A stretch of DNA of 39,618 bases from Prochlorococcus sp. AG-347-E03 (GTDB lineage Bacteria > Cyanobacteriota > Cyanobacteriia > PCC-6307 > Cyanobiaceae). The notes beneath the pieces are model-generated. The model was given only the letters and a program-made list of their open reading frames with translations. It did not search any database and was not told the origin of the DNA. The stretch covers positions 1 through 39,618 of the forward strand of contig QCBG01000011.1 of assembly GCA_003279115.1 (NCBI GenBank), written 5' to 3'. The stretch's first letter is position 1. Each line of letters opens with the position of its first letter. Positions 1 through 6,244 of this stretch are shown one piece after another. The translations under genes and the position numbers were made by a program.

Positions 1-232
1 ATTTCTCAATTGGTCCTGATAAGTATCCGTTATTTTTAGGATTAATTGTTTTATTAATAGTTTTTGTTGAAATATCTTTATCTCTGGCCTTTAATTGTCC
101 TTGATAAGAACTATTTTGAACGTCAGATATTTTGCGAATTTTAGGTGAAGATTCCCTACTGATTTTTTTAGACCTTAGATTTAAAAAAATTAAGATAACT
201 ATAACTACTAAAAAAATAAGGGTTACAAACAT
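1..232 (-). CDS. Partial small membrane-anchored protein, unknown
   Basis: An open frame starts at an ATG read leftwards from 232 and runs off the window edge, giving 77 codons without a stop. It begins with one strongly hydrophobic segment (about residues 2-18) followed by a polar, lysine- and serine-rich region, so it is probably a single-pass membrane-anchored protein. I do not recognise a family. It lies just left of a tandem repeat pair and a tRNA fragment, so it may be cargo of a further element outside the window. The 3' end is unseen. Confidence 0.5.
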   Translation of the reverse strand, partial: MFVTLIFLVVIVILIFLNLRSKKISRESSPKIRKISDVQNSSYQGQLKARDKDISTKTINKTINPKNNGYLSGPIEK

Positions 233-277
233 ATTTCAGTGAAATTAAGCTAACTAATTAAAAACTCATAATAGGAA

Positions 278-318
278 TTTGTCCGCAATTTGTCCGCGGT
301 TGCTGTGGACAGATTTTT
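278..318. repeat. Tandem arm-type repeat A (TTTGTCCGC) beside tRNA fragment 1
   Basis: TTTGTCCGC occurs at 278-286 and 289-297, an 11-bp period. A partly inverted third copy follows (TGTGGACA), so the block can fold into a stem followed by a short T run. The same pair in opposite orientation occurs at 2831-2851. The period of about one helical turn and the position next to a tRNA-gene fragment suggest integrase arm-binding sites. That role is inference. Confidence 0.55.
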
Positions 319-321
319 CCA

Positions 322-349
322 ATAAAAAAGCGAGTTTAGGTAACTCGCT
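322..349 (-). terminator. Hairpin terminator between arm repeat A and tRNA fragment 1
   Basis: AGCGAGTT at 329-336 pairs with AACTCGCT at 342-349. On the minus strand the hairpin is followed by a run of six T. It would stop leftward transcription coming from the tRNA fragment. Confidence 0.6.
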
Positions 350-371
350 GGTATGACTTGGTTTTTAAGAG

Positions 372-420
372 TCGGGGCGACAGGATTCGAACCTGCGACC
401 TAGTGCTCCCAAAGCACTAG
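372..420 (-). pseudogene. tRNA-Pro(UGG) 3' fragment 1, probable attachment core
   Basis: On the minus strand this reads as the anticodon arm (loop CTTTGGGA, anticodon TGG), variable region, complete T-arm (GGTTCGAATCC) and acceptor 3' strand of a proline tRNA. The D-arm and acceptor 5' strand are missing, so it cannot be a functional tRNA. A 12-bp piece of the same tRNA (GAGCACTAGGTC, 432-443) follows in the opposite orientation, making an inverted repeat with 397-408. Ending in the anticodon arm is typical of recombinases that cross over in the anticodon loop. Confidence 0.85.
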
Positions 421-462
421 ATATAAAAAAAGAGCACTAGGTCTTTTGTTATCACAATAATT

Positions 463-1083
463 TTGCTTGATATGGAAATTATATTTAGCATTAGATTAAT
501 TAGATTTGACCGCAATTTGACCGCAAGATTAATTAAAAAATATTTAAATAATAATCAGCAGGGATTTACTCTTGTTGAATTAATAGTTGTTGTTGTAATT
601 ATTGGGATATTGTCTTCAATTGCAGTACCAAGTTTTCAAAATGCCTCTAAAAAAGCTAGACAAAGAGGAGTTGCAGCTCAAATAAGTACTTATATAAAGG
701 GGGCTCAAGCTTTTTACAGTGAATATGGTTCTCCAATTAGAAATGCAGGAGATCTTAGTCAATTTGTAGATGTTATTGAATGTAGATATCATTTAATAAA
801 TCTATGTAAAGGGCAGGCAAATAACCACAGGAATATGGGACAATCTTTTGCTGGTTCAAAAGCGTGGAATAGTACATCTGGCATGTACAGCATAAGAATG
901 AGAGGAAGTAATAATAGCCAATTTAAGCTTGTTGCCTTACCTCAAAGACAAGACTCAAGATCTTCAATACTTTCTGATGAAGATTATGGAGTTAGTGGAT
1001 GTTTTAACTACTCTACTGGTGCAACACGCGTTGTGATTTGGGATCAAATTGGATATAGATCTGTAAAAGATATTAATTGCTGA
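463..1083 (+). CDS. Type IV pilin-like protein with atypical leader
   Basis: The frame contains a class III prepilin signature: a short basic stretch, then QQG|FTLVELIVVVVIIGI, with cleavage after Gly34, Glu at +5 and a hydrophobic helix. Four cysteines lie in the mature domain (two central, one in a YGVSGC context, and the last residue), probably forming disulfides. The mature protein would be about 172 residues, normal for a minor pilin. The only starts are TTG 463 or ATG 472. Both put the tandem repeat TTTGACCGC inside a 30-33-residue leader, unlike usual prepilin leaders. The original start codon was therefore probably replaced when the element joined. Pilins of this kind are processed by PilD and assembled at the inner membrane. 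No other pilus gene is nearby. Confidence 0.8.
   Translation: MLDMEIIFSIRLIRFDRNLTARLIKKYLNNNQQGFTLVELIVVVVIIGILSSIAVPSFQNASKKARQRGVAAQISTYIKGAQAFYSEYGSPIRNAGDLSQFVDVIECRYHLINLCKGQANNHRNMGQSFAGSKAWNSTSGMYSIRMRGSNNSQFKLVALPQRQDSRSSILSDEDYGVSGCFNYSTGATRVVIWDQIGYRSVKDINC
505..524. repeat. Tandem arm-type repeat B, left copy
   Basis: TTTGACCGC occurs at 505-513 and 516-524 (11-bp period). It lies inside the reading frame of the pilin and encodes part of its unusually long leader. The same family occurs at 1123-1142 behind the pilin. Confidence 0.6.
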
Positions 1084-1122
1084 GAATTATTATGTAAAAC
1101 AGGTTTTAGATTTTATGGTGAA

Positions 1123-1162
1123 TTTGACCGTAATTTGACCGCGCTTGGTTGCGGTCATTTTT
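1123..1162 (+). terminator. Arm-type repeat B, right copy, overlapping a terminator
   Basis: TTTGACCGT at 1123-1131 and TTTGACCGC at 1134-1142 repeat with an 11-bp period. The second copy also forms the 5' arm of a hairpin (GACCGC 1137-1142, GCGGTC 1151-1156) followed by ATTTTT. The block therefore serves both as a repeat pair and as a rho-independent terminator for the pilin gene. Confidence 0.65.
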
Positions 1163-1194
1163 AAGCAATATCTTACTACTATTGGTATGACTGA

Positions 1195-1237
1195 TCGGGG
1201 CGACAGGATTCGAACCTGCGACCTAGTGCTCCCAAAG
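1195..1237 (-). pseudogene. tRNA-Pro(UGG) 3' fragment 2, probable attachment core
   Basis: The same tRNA-Pro 3' portion as fragment 1, on the minus strand. Homology stops inside the anticodon loop: past CTTTGGG the sequence changes, so even the 5' strand of the anticodon stem is lost. This places the crossover in or next to the anticodon loop. The 3' flank (GATCAGTCATACCA on the minus strand) resembles that of fragment 4, not fragments 1 and 3. Confidence 0.85.
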
Positions 1238-1366
1238 GACTCAGGCGTAACTATGAGAAATCCTCAAGAATTAAGTTATAGCTTAGCTAAATCATAGTTA
1301 TAGAAAGCTATTTGAGACTCACTATTGATTATTATAACTACTTGTTTATACTTGTAATAACACTTT

Positions 1367-1386
1367 AGCGCCCCACTGAGCGCCCC
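1367..1386. repeat. Tandem arm-type repeat C (AGCGCCCC)
   Basis: AGCGCCCC occurs at 1367-1374 and 1379-1386, a 12-bp period, ending four bases before the ATG of the RmuC-like gene. It is strikingly GC-rich for this genome. No second copy of this family was seen at the other end of the segment. Confidence 0.5.
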
Positions 1387-1389
1387 CCT

Positions 1390-2784
1390 ATGCCTAAGAA
1401 AACACAAACAGAAGATTGGGTGGAGGCTATCCGAATATTTCTTAGAGATCAACTTGGGAATGAAAATTGGCAAATAAGAAAAGGAGAAAGAGATAAAGTT
1501 AGGCTTGGAATAAGATTTGAGTCAGGAAAAAGAACTTATAAATATTTACCCTACAAATGGCAAAGAACCAACGCAAGAGAAATCCAACATTTTATTGAGG
1601 CAGTTCATTACCTACATATACGGAAGGGAGTTCCAATAGATGAGGCTTTTGAAAGAACTAAAAATAATGCTCCTAAAAAAGATAATCTTCCTAGAGCTAA
1701 AACTGACAAATCTTTCTGGAAAACAAACAGAGAAGCTGAATTGAATATCAAGTTGAAATCTCAAGAAAAACTTGAAAATGATTTGAAAACTCAATTTGAA
1801 ATCTTAAGTTCAAGAATGCTTAAAGAATCAAGGGAGGAATTAATAAAAGCAACAAAAGCAAATGTTTCTGAACCTTTTAACCAACAAGTAGATAAATTAG
1901 CCAAACAAGTAAAAACTCTCAACGATGAATCGAGAGAAAAATTATCAGTCTTATCTACCACTACTAAAGATTTAAAGACAAAGAATGAGGATGTTGAAAG
2001 TGCAGCTAAAGAATTGGCGAATGCTTTACGCAATCCAAATATCAAAGGTAGGTGGGGTGAGGTAACACTTAGAAGAACTATGGAATATGTAGGTCTTAAT
2101 AGATATTGTGATTTTGATGAGCAGGTAACATTAATAACAAATGATGGGACTTACAGGCCCGATTGTGTAATTACAATTCCTGGTGAAAGATTATTTATTA
2201 TTGATTCTAAAGCTCCTCTAGATAGTTATCAGGATGCTTTAAAAGCAAAAGATGAAAGGACTTATAAATTGGCTTTAGATAATCATGTTAAAAAAGTTCA
2301 AGGACATATTAATGAGCTTTCTAAAAAGAAATATTCAAATAATAAAACTAATAAAGGAGTCGTATTAGATGGTGTAATAATGTTCATTCCAATTGAAGGT
2401 GCATTGGCAATGGCATTAGCTCATGATGAAAAATTATTGGAATATGCCTTTGATAAAAAAATAATTCTCACTTTCCCAACAAGTTTTCTTGCAATTTTAC
2501 AAAATCTTTCTATGAATATTGAACAAGCAAATTTAACAAGAGGTATTCAAGAAGCATCAAATAAAGCTGGAGAGCTAAATAATGCTTTAGAGGCATTTTT
2601 AAAGAGATTTAATGATATTGGTATTAAAATAAAACAAACAGCATCTATTTATAATGAAGCTCATAATAAATTGAAAACGACTATTAAAAAAGGAGAGCAA
2701 TTTGCAGAATTGACTGCTAAAAAAACAAGTCTCTCATTATCTGAAGAAATTTCTGAAAATAAAATAAAGCAATTTGATATTTAA
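1390..2784 (+). CDS. rmuC: RmuC-family protein with integrase-like N-terminal domain
   Basis: Residues from about 215 match RmuC (DNA recombination protein, PD-(D/E)XK nuclease fold): a GRWGEVTLRR motif, then RPD and IIDSKAPLD with the predicted metal-binding Asp, Asp and Lys, then the conserved region with MFIPIEGAL and FPTSFLAIL. A lysine-rich coiled coil lies at about 110-210, as usual for RmuC. The first ~100 residues are not RmuC. They resemble the N-terminal arm-binding region of picocyanobacterial tyrosine integrases (W..IRKGERDKVRLGIRFE, a basic beta-strand pattern, then a helical segment). The membrane anchor of typical RmuC is absent. The ATG follows arm repeat C by three bases. RmuC assignment is firm; the integrase resemblance is pattern-based. 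Confidence 0.85.
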   Translation: MPKKTQTEDWVEAIRIFLRDQLGNENWQIRKGERDKVRLGIRFESGKRTYKYLPYKWQRTNAREIQHFIEAVHYLHIRKGVPIDEAFERTKNNAPKKDNLPRAKTDKSFWKTNREAELNIKLKSQEKLENDLKTQFEILSSRMLKESREELIKATKANVSEPFNQQVDKLAKQVKTLNDESREKLSVLSTTTKDLKTKNEDVESAAKELANALRNPNIKGRWGEVTLRRTMEYVGLNRYCDFDEQVTLITNDGTYRPDCVITIPGERLFIIDSKAPLDSYQDALKAKDERTYKLALDNHVKKVQGHINELSKKKYSNNKTNKGVVLDGVIMFIPIEGALAMALAHDEKLLEYAFDKKIILTFPTSFLAILQNLSMNIEQANLTRGIQEASNKAGELNNALEAFLKRFNDIGIKIKQTASIYNEAHNKLKTTIKKGEQFAELTAKKTSLSLSEEISENKIKQFDI

Positions 2785-2830
2785 TAATTTTAAATTTATT
2801 TATTTCTGAGAATTTAATTAAAATACGAAC

Positions 2831-2875
2831 TGCGGACAAATTGCGGACAAATATTACTTTATTTGTCGCGACAAA
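2831..2875. repeat. Arm-type repeat A (inverted copy) and a 14-bp palindrome
   Basis: TGCGGACAAA begins at 2831 and again at 2842 (11-bp period). This is the reverse complement of the repeat A pair at 278-297. It is followed at 2862-2875 by the perfect palindrome TTTGTCGCGACAAA, whose half site resembles the repeat unit. The block lies about 65 bp before tRNA fragment 3. I interpret it as the other end of the repeat-A element, or as a recombinase-accessory site. Confidence 0.5.
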
Positions 2876-2939
2876 CTTCGCAGAGCTAAGCAAAAAAATA
2901 GATATAGCTTGAAAACCTAGTGCTGCACTATGGCTGTTA

Positions 2940-2987
2940 AGTGCTTTGGGAGCACTAGGTCGCAGGTTCGAATCCTGTCGCCCCGAC
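2940..2987 (+). pseudogene. tRNA-Pro(UGG) 3' fragment 3, probable attachment core
   Basis: Anticodon arm with TGG, T-arm and acceptor 3' strand of tRNA-Pro on the plus strand, without the 5' half. The 3' flank (CCAAGTCATA a few bases on) matches the flank of fragment 1. An extra ACCTAGTGCT lies 25 bp upstream (2915-2924), comparable to the displaced piece near fragment 1. These two fragments therefore share more than the tRNA sequence. Confidence 0.85.
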
Positions 2988-3061
2988 TCTCTAGAACCAA
3001 GTCATAGAAAGCATTTCCAAGCTGTCTTTTTTATTTTGTAAGTAGTCTCATATTTAGATTT

Positions 3062-3132
3062 GCCCCTCGAGTAGCCCCTCCTGAGCTATAGCTTGCTATT
3101 ACTTGCACCTTTTGGTGCTCTTTTTGCCCCTC
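3062..3132 (+). terminator. Arm-type repeat D (GCCCCTC) with embedded terminator
   Basis: GCCCCTC occurs at 3062-3068 and 3074-3080 (12-bp period) and again at 3126-3132. Between them GCACC TTTT GGTGC is followed by TCTTTTT (about 3105-3125), a plus-strand intrinsic terminator. Confidence 0.6.
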
Positions 3133-3277
3133 TAGTCATACACTTTCTCCTGGTCTAATATCTCTCTCTTATAACCCTCAGCAAGCTCATCATTATATCT
3201 GCACTCTTCAATTATTTTTACTATCTCGGAGATAGCTATAGTTTTTCGATCTTGCATCATTTAATTAATAGTTATTT

Positions 3278-3559
3278 TTAAGCAGCATCATATTCATCCC
3301 TATCTTCAAGCTCTCTCATAAATCTTTTATCTAATAAGTAATTGTCTATAAGCTCTGCTGCCATAACTATCTCAGCAGCATTTTTAGATAGTTCTTGTGG
3401 ATCTTTGTCTAATAAGTAATTGTCTATAAGTTCTAGATTGTAGTCGTTTTCTTTAATTGGTTTATCGCTGTCTAATAGCTTTCTTATTTGTGTAAATACA
3501 AGCTCTTGATCGTATCCACTTTCTCTAATTTCTTTCAACATTTCGTCAGGAATTTCCAT
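3278..3559 (-). CDS. Acidic small protein with an internal duplication, unknown
   Basis: The start is taken at ATG 3559 because AAGGGG lies 10 bases upstream; a longer frame to 3592 exists. The 93-residue product is acidic and helical. ELIDNYLLDK occurs twice, 26 residues apart, and the DNA repeat (23 bp at 3330-3352 and 3408-3430) is identical, so the duplication is recent. No known family was recognised. It is cargo of the cassette between tRNA fragments 3 and 4. A small helical protein of this sort could be a regulator or antitoxin-like factor, but nothing in the sequence shows that. Confidence 0.6.
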   Translation of the reverse strand: MEIPDEMLKEIRESGYDQELVFTQIRKLLDSDKPIKENDYNLELIDNYLLDKDPQELSKNAAEIVMAAELIDNYLLDKRFMRELEDRDEYDAA

Positions 3560-3665
3560 AATCGTCAACCCCTTATAAACTTCTATATACATAGAAACGT
3601 ATTTTGAATAAAAATCAAATATTATTTATAGAATTAATTAGAAGAAAAATAATCTTTAATATTTA

Positions 3666-3983
3666 ATGTTGCGACTTCTTCCGTTACCAATTTTTATTTG
3701 CATTTATCTTTTCTCTTGGTGGAGATGTAAAAAAAATATTATCGCTAGTGATAAGCAACTAAAACCTTGCATTGATTGGGCATATATAAAAAATTTATCT
3801 CTCCCACCAAAACCTTCATTTGTCGAGTTTTATATTGTTTATGTTTCTTCTTTTTTTAAATTTCCTTTCGGGATAATTATTCAACAACTACCTTTAGCAA
3901 AGAAAGTAAGATATTACGAAAGAGAAATGAAATTAATATTTGATAAATGGAATTTAGAAAAAATTAAAAAAATAATTAACTAA
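3666..3983 (+). CDS. Small membrane protein, unknown
   Basis: 105 residues starting at ATG 3666. An N-terminal hydrophobic segment (about 3-19) ends at a WWRCKK stop-transfer-like motif, and a second hydrophobic stretch lies at about 55-75. The C-terminus is basic and helical. It is divergent from the 3278-3559 gene within the cassette. No family was recognised. Coding status is plausible from length and composition only. Confidence 0.5.
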   Translation: MLRLLPLPIFICIYLFSWWRCKKNIIASDKQLKPCIDWAYIKNLSLPPKPSFVEFYIVYVSSFFKFPFGIIIQQLPLAKKVRYYEREMKLIFDKWNLEKIKKIIN

Positions 3984-4003
3984 ATATCTATCAAATCAGA
4001 AGA

Positions 4004-4055
4004 GCCCCTCCCGACTGATATCATGCTATTTCAAACAATATCAGTGCTGTTTTTT
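4004..4055 (+). terminator. Arm-type repeat D (single copy) plus terminator
   Basis: GCCCCTC at 4004-4010 repeats the motif found at the other end of the cassette. CTGATAT (4015-4021) pairs with ATATCAG (4038-4044), and a T6 run follows within five bases: a rho-independent terminator for rightward transcription. Confidence 0.6.
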
Positions 4056-4134
4056 CTATCTCAAAAATGATTAACTATTATATATATAATAAGTAATATC
4101 AATACTTCTTAAAAATCTCTTTAAAAACATCTTT

Positions 4135-4181
4135 AGTGCTTTGGGAGCGCTAGATCGCAGGTTCGAATCCTGTCGCCCCGA
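4135..4181 (+). pseudogene. tRNA-Pro(UGG) 3' fragment 4, mutated
   Basis: The same 3' portion of tRNA-Pro as the other fragments, but with two substitutions (GCGCTAG for GCACTAG, GATCGC for GGTCGC). It is the most diverged and probably oldest copy. Its 3' flank (GATCAGTTATAGCA) resembles that of fragment 2. Confidence 0.8.
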
Positions 4182-4262
4182 TCAGTTATAGCAGTAAGTC
4201 TCAGATAATAATATATTTAACCTAAAAATTAGAGTGCCCAAAGCTATTCTTATGCAAGAAAA

Positions 4263-5108
4263 TTACTTGTTTCTAAATTTGTTTCTTATAAACCTATAAA
4301 TATTTACCAATGGCGAATGTTTAACATTAAACTTCCAAAAATTTTTCAAATCAATTTTAACCTGATTAAAACTTTTGTTGGCACAAACAAGATATGCATA
4401 GATCAATGGTGGGGCTAAAAAGTTACTTAAAAGAATTATTTTATTCAAAAAATTAATATTTAAATTAAAAAATAAACTCTTAAGAGGAATTAAAGGGAGT
4501 GAAGCAAAAACATATATAAAAGGGAATATAATTGGCCAACCAATAAAAAACAAAAATAGATTTTCAAATTTACTTATATTTGTTAATTCTTTTTTATTAA
4601 ATAATTTTTTAGCAAATTTCTCTTCAGATTTATTAGAAAGAAGTTTCTCGATTGCTGAATATTTTTTTAAACTGACTAAGAGGTAAATTAATCCTAGGCT
4701 CAAAAAACCAACTATGATAGTTATGTATCCTATTGGAGTATAACCAGGACATGAGGTTCTATTAAGATGATTAGCAATAGATAATACACTATAAGAAATT
4801 GAGCCAATAATTATAATTAAAAGTATGGGATAGTTATATTTATGGTATTTATGTATGCGAAAATCTCTTTTACAAATTAAGTCCCTTTTCAATCTTAAAT
4901 AAAGTAAGATCAAAAATTCTGGAAAACTAATAATAGCAACACTATAAAAAGTTGGGAAAAAAGAACCTCTTATGCAAAAATTTTGAGTTGCAAGAGTAGC
5001 TATAAATGCCATTCCAAAATATGTAATTGAACTCAATCGAAAAAACCGCCTAAGATTTACAACCCTATAAAAAAACAAACCTTCAATGCTCTTCTCTTTA
5101 TTAGTCAA
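4263..5108 (-). CDS. Polytopic membrane protein, unknown
   Basis: 281 residues with about six hydrophobic segments (near 27-45, 55-73, 93-110, 125-145, 184-210, 220-240) and a basic C-terminus. The loop after the first segment and the one near residue 117 contain cysteines. No family was recognised and no catalytic motif was seen. It lies between the lone GTGCCCA at 4234 and the GTGCCCA pair at 5221-5238, so it may be the cargo of the last cassette of the array. The ATG at 5108 has no clear Shine-Dalgarno sequence. Confidence 0.6.
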   Translation of the reverse strand: MTNKEKSIEGLFFYRVVNLRRFFRLSSITYFGMAFIATLATQNFCIRGSFFPTFYSVAIISFPEFLILLYLRLKRDLICKRDFRIHKYHKYNYPILLIIIIGSISYSVLSIANHLNRTSCPGYTPIGYITIIVGFLSLGLIYLLVSLKKYSAIEKLLSNKSEEKFAKKLFNKKELTNISKFENLFLFFIGWPIIFPFIYVFASLPLIPLKSLFFNLNINFLNKIILLSNFLAPPLIYAYLVCANKSFNQVKIDLKNFWKFNVKHSPLVNIYRFIRNKFRNK

Positions 5109-5220
5109 AAATTTTCCAATACTGATTAATAATCATTCCAAAGTATTTAAAGATATGTTTTGAATGCTACAAGCGATAAAAAATGAAATAAAAATACTTT
5201 CAAAAAATAAGAGGAATTTT

Positions 5221-5238
5221 GTGCCCAAAAAGTGCCCA
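5221..5238. repeat. Arm-type repeat E (GTGCCCA)
   Basis: GTGCCCA at 5221-5227 and 5232-5238, again an 11-bp period. A single copy lies at 4234-4240 just after tRNA fragment 4. No tRNA fragment was found to the right, so this end may be the junction with the resident chromosome. Confidence 0.45.
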
Positions 5239-5268
5239 TAATCCACAAGCGATTGCACTATAAAGGAA

Positions 5269-5454
5269 TTACTGTTGCTGTCGCTCTTCTTGTATCTTCT
5301 TAAGTCTTTCGTATTCAACGTGTAGGGCACCTAAACGCCAAGCATCTTTTAATCCTTTAACACCACCCATTAACAACTTTGCATCAGCAGGTGAATGTGA
5401 CTTCATGTTTAAGAAATCTTTTTGCCAAGAGTTGTCATCCCATTGAGTACCCAT
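5269..5454 (-). CDS. Conserved-looking small soluble protein, unknown
   Basis: 61 residues, helical, with a tryptophan-rich N-terminus (QWDDNSW) and a C-terminus of Glu, Arg and Gln. It starts at ATG 5454, one base after the stop of the upstream 40-residue frame, which suggests translational coupling. It has the composition of a real picocyanobacterial gene, but I cannot name it. Confidence 0.65.
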   Translation of the reverse strand: MGTQWDDNSWQKDFLNMKSHSPADAKLLMGGVKGLKDAWRLGALHVEYERLKKIQEERQQQ

Positions 5455-5455
5455 A

Positions 5456-5578
5456 TTACTGATATTTATTGAGTAATCGATTATAAATTATGAAATATAC
5501 TATTACTCCACCAACTCCATAAGCTGTATGGGTTGGGTCATAATGATTAAGCCAAATCTCTTTAAAAAATTCCTTCAA
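5456..5578 (-). CDS. 40-residue membrane peptide with TTG start
   Basis: A frame of 40 codons starts at TTG 5578 (no ATG available) and stops one base before the ATG of the next gene. It has an amphipathic N-terminus (KEFFKEIWLNHYDPTH), a short glycine-valine turn, then one transmembrane helix. The tight coupling to the downstream gene and the well-formed membrane segment support coding. No known family. Confidence 0.5.
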   Translation of the reverse strand: MKEFFKEIWLNHYDPTHTAYGVGGVIVYFIIYNRLLNKYQ

Positions 5579-5685
5579 TACTTAATAGCCATTGCCCAAT
5601 GAGAATAACATCCATAAGATTTTTCTCTAATTAATTTGCAAAATTTCTTACAACTGGTAATTTTAATGAGCTTCAATAAATTCAA

Positions 5686-5910
5686 ATGCAAGATCAAAAA
5701 ATTGAAACGATAGCAACTGTTGCAGTAAATATAACTAAGTTGCTGGTGATAATTTATCTAGGCTTAGTAGAAGTATTTAAAATTAGCAAATTACTTAGAG
5801 AGAAGTTAGATGAAGAATTTGATATTTCTCGAAAATGGGCTGCACAAAATTATTCAATTCTAAAAAAACGACTAGCGGAAAGAAAAGTAGCGGGTGTTAT
5901 AGAAAATTAG
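5686..5910 (+). CDS. Small single-pass membrane protein, unknown
   Basis: 74 residues from ATG 5686. One hydrophobic segment (about 10-30) is followed by a basic, charged cytoplasmic helix (KISKLLREKLDEEF and on). No recognised family. It is isolated on the plus strand among minus-strand genes. Confidence 0.45.
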   Translation: MQDQKIETIATVAVNITKLLVIIYLGLVEVFKISKLLREKLDEEFDISRKWAAQNYSILKKRLAERKVAGVIEN

Positions 5911-5922
5911 TAAGCGTTTCAT

Positions 5923-6186
5923 TTAAGTAACAAGTTTGATCGAATATACGGTATCCTCACAATTATTTTTTTTATCCCATTCCTTTGCGAAAGGTGATTC
6001 CATCTCTGCACCTAATTTTTCTAAGTCGGTACAGTTCATTAATAAATGAGATTTGTGTTCATTCACTTTTACAAACTCATAATCAGTTACAAACTCCTTG
6101 CACATTTCTTCGAGAAATAATGTCGTTACATCATTTTTAAATTCTTCAAATGTACAGCTAAAAGTTGAGATGATGAGAGTGTTCAT
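5923..6186 (-). CDS. DUF3764-like small alpha-beta-barrel protein
   Basis: The start is set at ATG 6186, because the in-frame extension to 6264 runs through the leader hairpin and overlaps the previous gene. The 87-residue product has the beta-alpha-beta layout of the dimeric alpha-beta barrel (ferredoxin-like) superfamily: an N-terminal strand TLIISTFSCTFEEF, a helix, a central strand ending in LLMNCTDLEKLG, and a final strand. It resembles the DUF3764 members at 7471-7776 and 24313-24594. Function is unknown in the family. It is the last of five minus-strand genes of this fold and has the hairpin leader described at 6187-6230. Confidence 0.7.
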   Translation of the reverse strand: MNTLIISTFSCTFEEFKNDVTTLFLEEMCKEFVTDYEFVKVNEHKSHLLMNCTDLEKLGAEMESPFAKEWDKKNNCEDTVYSIKLVT

Positions 6187-6230
6187 AAAAAAAAGGAGCT
6201 TATTGCTCCTTATTTTAGATCTGCTGTCAA
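6187..6230 (-). promoter_or_regulatory. Leader: TTGACA box, AT-rich box, hairpin and T8 abutting ATG
   Basis: Read on the minus strand: TTGACA (6230-6225), seven bases, TAAAAT, then a perfect hairpin AAGGAGC/GCTCCTT followed by eight T directly before the ATG at 6186. It could be the terminator of the upstream gene, a 5' regulatory hairpin holding the only Shine-Dalgarno-like sequence (AAGGAG), or both. The same design recurs at 7385, 7777 and 17295. Confidence 0.6.
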
Positions 6231-6244
6231 TCTCATATCTCATT

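Larger units (their letters stand above)
372..1237. mobile_element. Pilin cassette bounded by tRNA-Pro fragments 1 and 2
   Basis: This segment runs from one tRNA-Pro fragment (372-420) to another in the same orientation (1195-1237). It contains a single cargo gene (type IV pilin) and a TTTGACCGC tandem pair just inside each end (505-524 and 1123-1142). Matching inner repeats and matching core fragments are what a compact non-autonomous tyrosine-recombinase element should look like. There is no recombinase inside, so mobilisation would need one from elsewhere. Boundaries inside the anticodon loop are approximate. Confidence 0.6.
2940..4181. mobile_element. Cassette bounded by tRNA-Pro fragments 3 and 4
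   Basis: Two tRNA-Pro fragments in the same orientation enclose two small genes (3278-3559 minus, 3666-3983 plus). The GCCCCTC repeat occurs near both ends (3062, 3074, 3126; and 4004), and a terminator hairpin lies next to each repeat block. The design matches the pilin cassette but with another repeat family. No recombinase is present. Confidence 0.55.

Noticed and set aside
372..4181. Functional tRNA-Pro genes
   Set aside because: All four copies lack the D-arm and the 5' acceptor strand, so none can fold as a tRNA.
278..5238. CRISPR array
   Set aside because: Repeats are 7-9 bp in pairs with different units, not regular repeat-spacer series, and no cas gene is present.
5133..5330. 65-codon minus-strand frame overlapping the 5269 gene
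   Set aside because: It runs through the arm repeat and overlaps a better-supported gene in another frame.
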